Positions 6,576 through 7,099 of a stretch of DNA of 7,099 bases are shown here, piece after piece. The position numbers and the translations under genes are program-made. Where the stretch lies: the NCBI GenBank assembly GCA_031283385.1, contig JAITBW010000040.1, positions 1 to 7,099 of the forward strand, in the 5' to 3' direction. This DNA comes from Nitrososphaerota archaeon. GTDB lineage: Archaea > Thermoproteota > Bathyarchaeia > Bathyarchaeales > Bathycorpusculaceae. The notes beneath the pieces were generated by a model. It saw only the letters and a program-made list of their open reading frames with translations. It was not told the origin of the DNA and did no database searches. Each line of letters opens with the position of its first letter. Position 1 is the first letter of the stretch.

Positions 6576-6982
6576 ATCAAATAAACACGATTAACTAATG
6601 CCATATGTTCTTGGCTCCGAGTTTGCTGCTGCTAATCCCTTTTTACAACAGCCACTCCTTTAGTCTGTCCTCTTGAAAATTGTATCTATAAAACTGCCTA
6701 ATTGGTGGAATTAAAAGTACAGTTTTTTCGGTTTTTCAGTATTGACAAACCATGTTGTTGTAAAAGACAAGATAAAATGCCTGATTTAACGAAAAACAAG
6801 ATTAAAAACAACTGAAGATATGACAGATTTTAAAGGTCTATACATTTAACACGGCTTTTGTTGTGGCACGTTAAACATTGGACATAATATTCAAGTTATT
6901 ACCCTTATTGCTGAGCACTTGTTTGTCCTTTTTTTTGCTTTACTGCTGTTGCTGGATTTGTTTGTTGTGGTATATGATAAAA
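6576..6982. other. 407-bp stretch without a supportable gene
   Basis: Between the dapL stop and the right repeat I find no ORF worth calling on either strand. The longest + frame I noted starts at 6598 and has 21 codons. There is no tRNA-like sequence and no convincing C/D-box pattern. The region is AT-rich, with T-runs at 6723-6736 and 6929-6936. A 6-bp inverted pair (TTTAAC at 6845-6850 and GTTAAA at 6870-6875) is too short to mean much. It may hold the operon terminator and decayed sequence. Confidence 0.6.
6723..6736 (+). terminator. possible T-rich transcription terminator of the operon
   Basis: TTTTTTCGGTTTTT lies about 150 nt after the dapL stop, with no strong hairpin before it. Archaeal RNA polymerase commonly stops at such U-tracts, so this is a reasonable end for the operon transcript. 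A second run of eight T at 6929-6936 could act as a backup. Confidence 0.4.
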
Positions 6983-7099
6983 TGAGAGTCTTCACATATA
7001 GAGAGATATGTTAGTGTAATGATTTTCACAAGGTCGCAAAATGTTGAAAATCACGATAAAGTACGGGGCATGTTCTTTGAGCGAGCCGCTAAATCGGTA
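6983..7099 (+). repeat. right copy of the long inverted repeat (mobile-element end?)
   Basis: This stretch is the reverse complement of 33-149, 116 of 117 bases identical, and it reaches the window edge, so the true repeat may be longer. Its inner edge at 6982/6983 is sharp, and the sequences just inside the two copies are unrelated. The two copies face outwards from the lysine operon. The arrangement resembles two insertion sequences in opposite orientation, but the outer ends, target duplications and most of any transposase gene lie outside the window. Confidence 0.85.
7019..7099 (+). CDS. partial outward-facing ORF, N-terminal 27 codons, unknown product
   Basis: An ATG at 7019 opens a frame that runs off the right edge. 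Its 27 residues, starting MIFTRSQNVENHD, are identical to the first 27 of the - strand ORF at 113-1. The 36 bp between the repeat edge and this ATG are also shared, so coding start and immediate upstream region were copied as a unit. I cannot name the family. A transposase is the most natural guess from the context. Confidence 0.4.
   Translation, partial: MIFTRSQNVENHDKVRGMFFERAAKSV

Noticed and set aside
6598..6663. A 21-codon ORF beginning MPYVLGSEF just after dapL, and short frames on the opposite strand such as one ending SEPRTYGIS.
   Set aside because: It is very short, has no good ribosome site, and the opposite-strand frames are broken by stops. It could be a gene remnant, but nothing recognisable supports that.
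1..7099. CRISPR array, tRNA, rRNA or phage genes.
   Set aside because: No regularly spaced direct repeats, no tRNA T-arm-like sequence with a matching acceptor stem, and no recognisable phage protein were seen.
33..7099. Linear plasmid or virus with terminal inverted repeats.
   Set aside because: The content is a single metabolic operon with no replication or packaging gene. The left copy is not at the very end (32 more bases follow), and the repeat holds a reading frame running out of the window.

Overview
The window carries one compact lysine-biosynthesis operon on the + strand (about 288-6575), flanked on both sides by the same 117-bp sequence in inverted orientation. The six genes read dapA, dapB, asd, lysA, dapF and a DapL-type aminotransferase. 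Together they hold every step of the diaminopimelate (aminotransferase variant) route except aspartokinase. Asd makes aspartate semialdehyde, DapA condenses it with pyruvate, DapB reduces the product to tetrahydrodipicolinate, the aminotransferase makes LL-diaminopimelate in one step, DapF epimerises it to the meso form, and LysA decarboxylates that to lysine. No succinylase or acetylase genes (dapD, dapC, dapE) are present or needed for this route. All six proteins are full length with their active-site residues intact.

The organism is most likely an AT-rich archaeon. Asd is of the archaeal/fungal-like type, LysA resembles archaeal forms, and the best promoter is an archaeal BRE/TATA pair (236-250) at the right distance for a short leader. 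Bathyarchaeia or a related lineage fits what I remember of such proteins. This is a judgement from protein style, not a search, and a bacterial host is not excluded.

Layout: 1-149 is the left copy of the inverted repeat plus the outer end of an outward-facing ORF. 150-287 is the dapA promoter and leader. 288-6575 is the operon, with overlaps or very short gaps at dapA/dapB, lysA/dapF and dapF/dapL, and gaps of 62 and 42 bp around asd. 6576-6982 is about 400 bp without a supportable gene, with T-rich stretches that may end transcription. 6983-7099 is the right copy of the repeat, again with the start of the same outward-facing ORF.

The biosynthetic genes are well known. The part that deserves a second look is the flanking pair of repeats: two near-identical copies of what looks like the 5' end of a multicopy gene, perhaps an insertion sequence, bracketing a lysine operon like the arms of a composite transposon. 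A second oddity is a strong swing in strand composition that crosses gene borders inside the operon.
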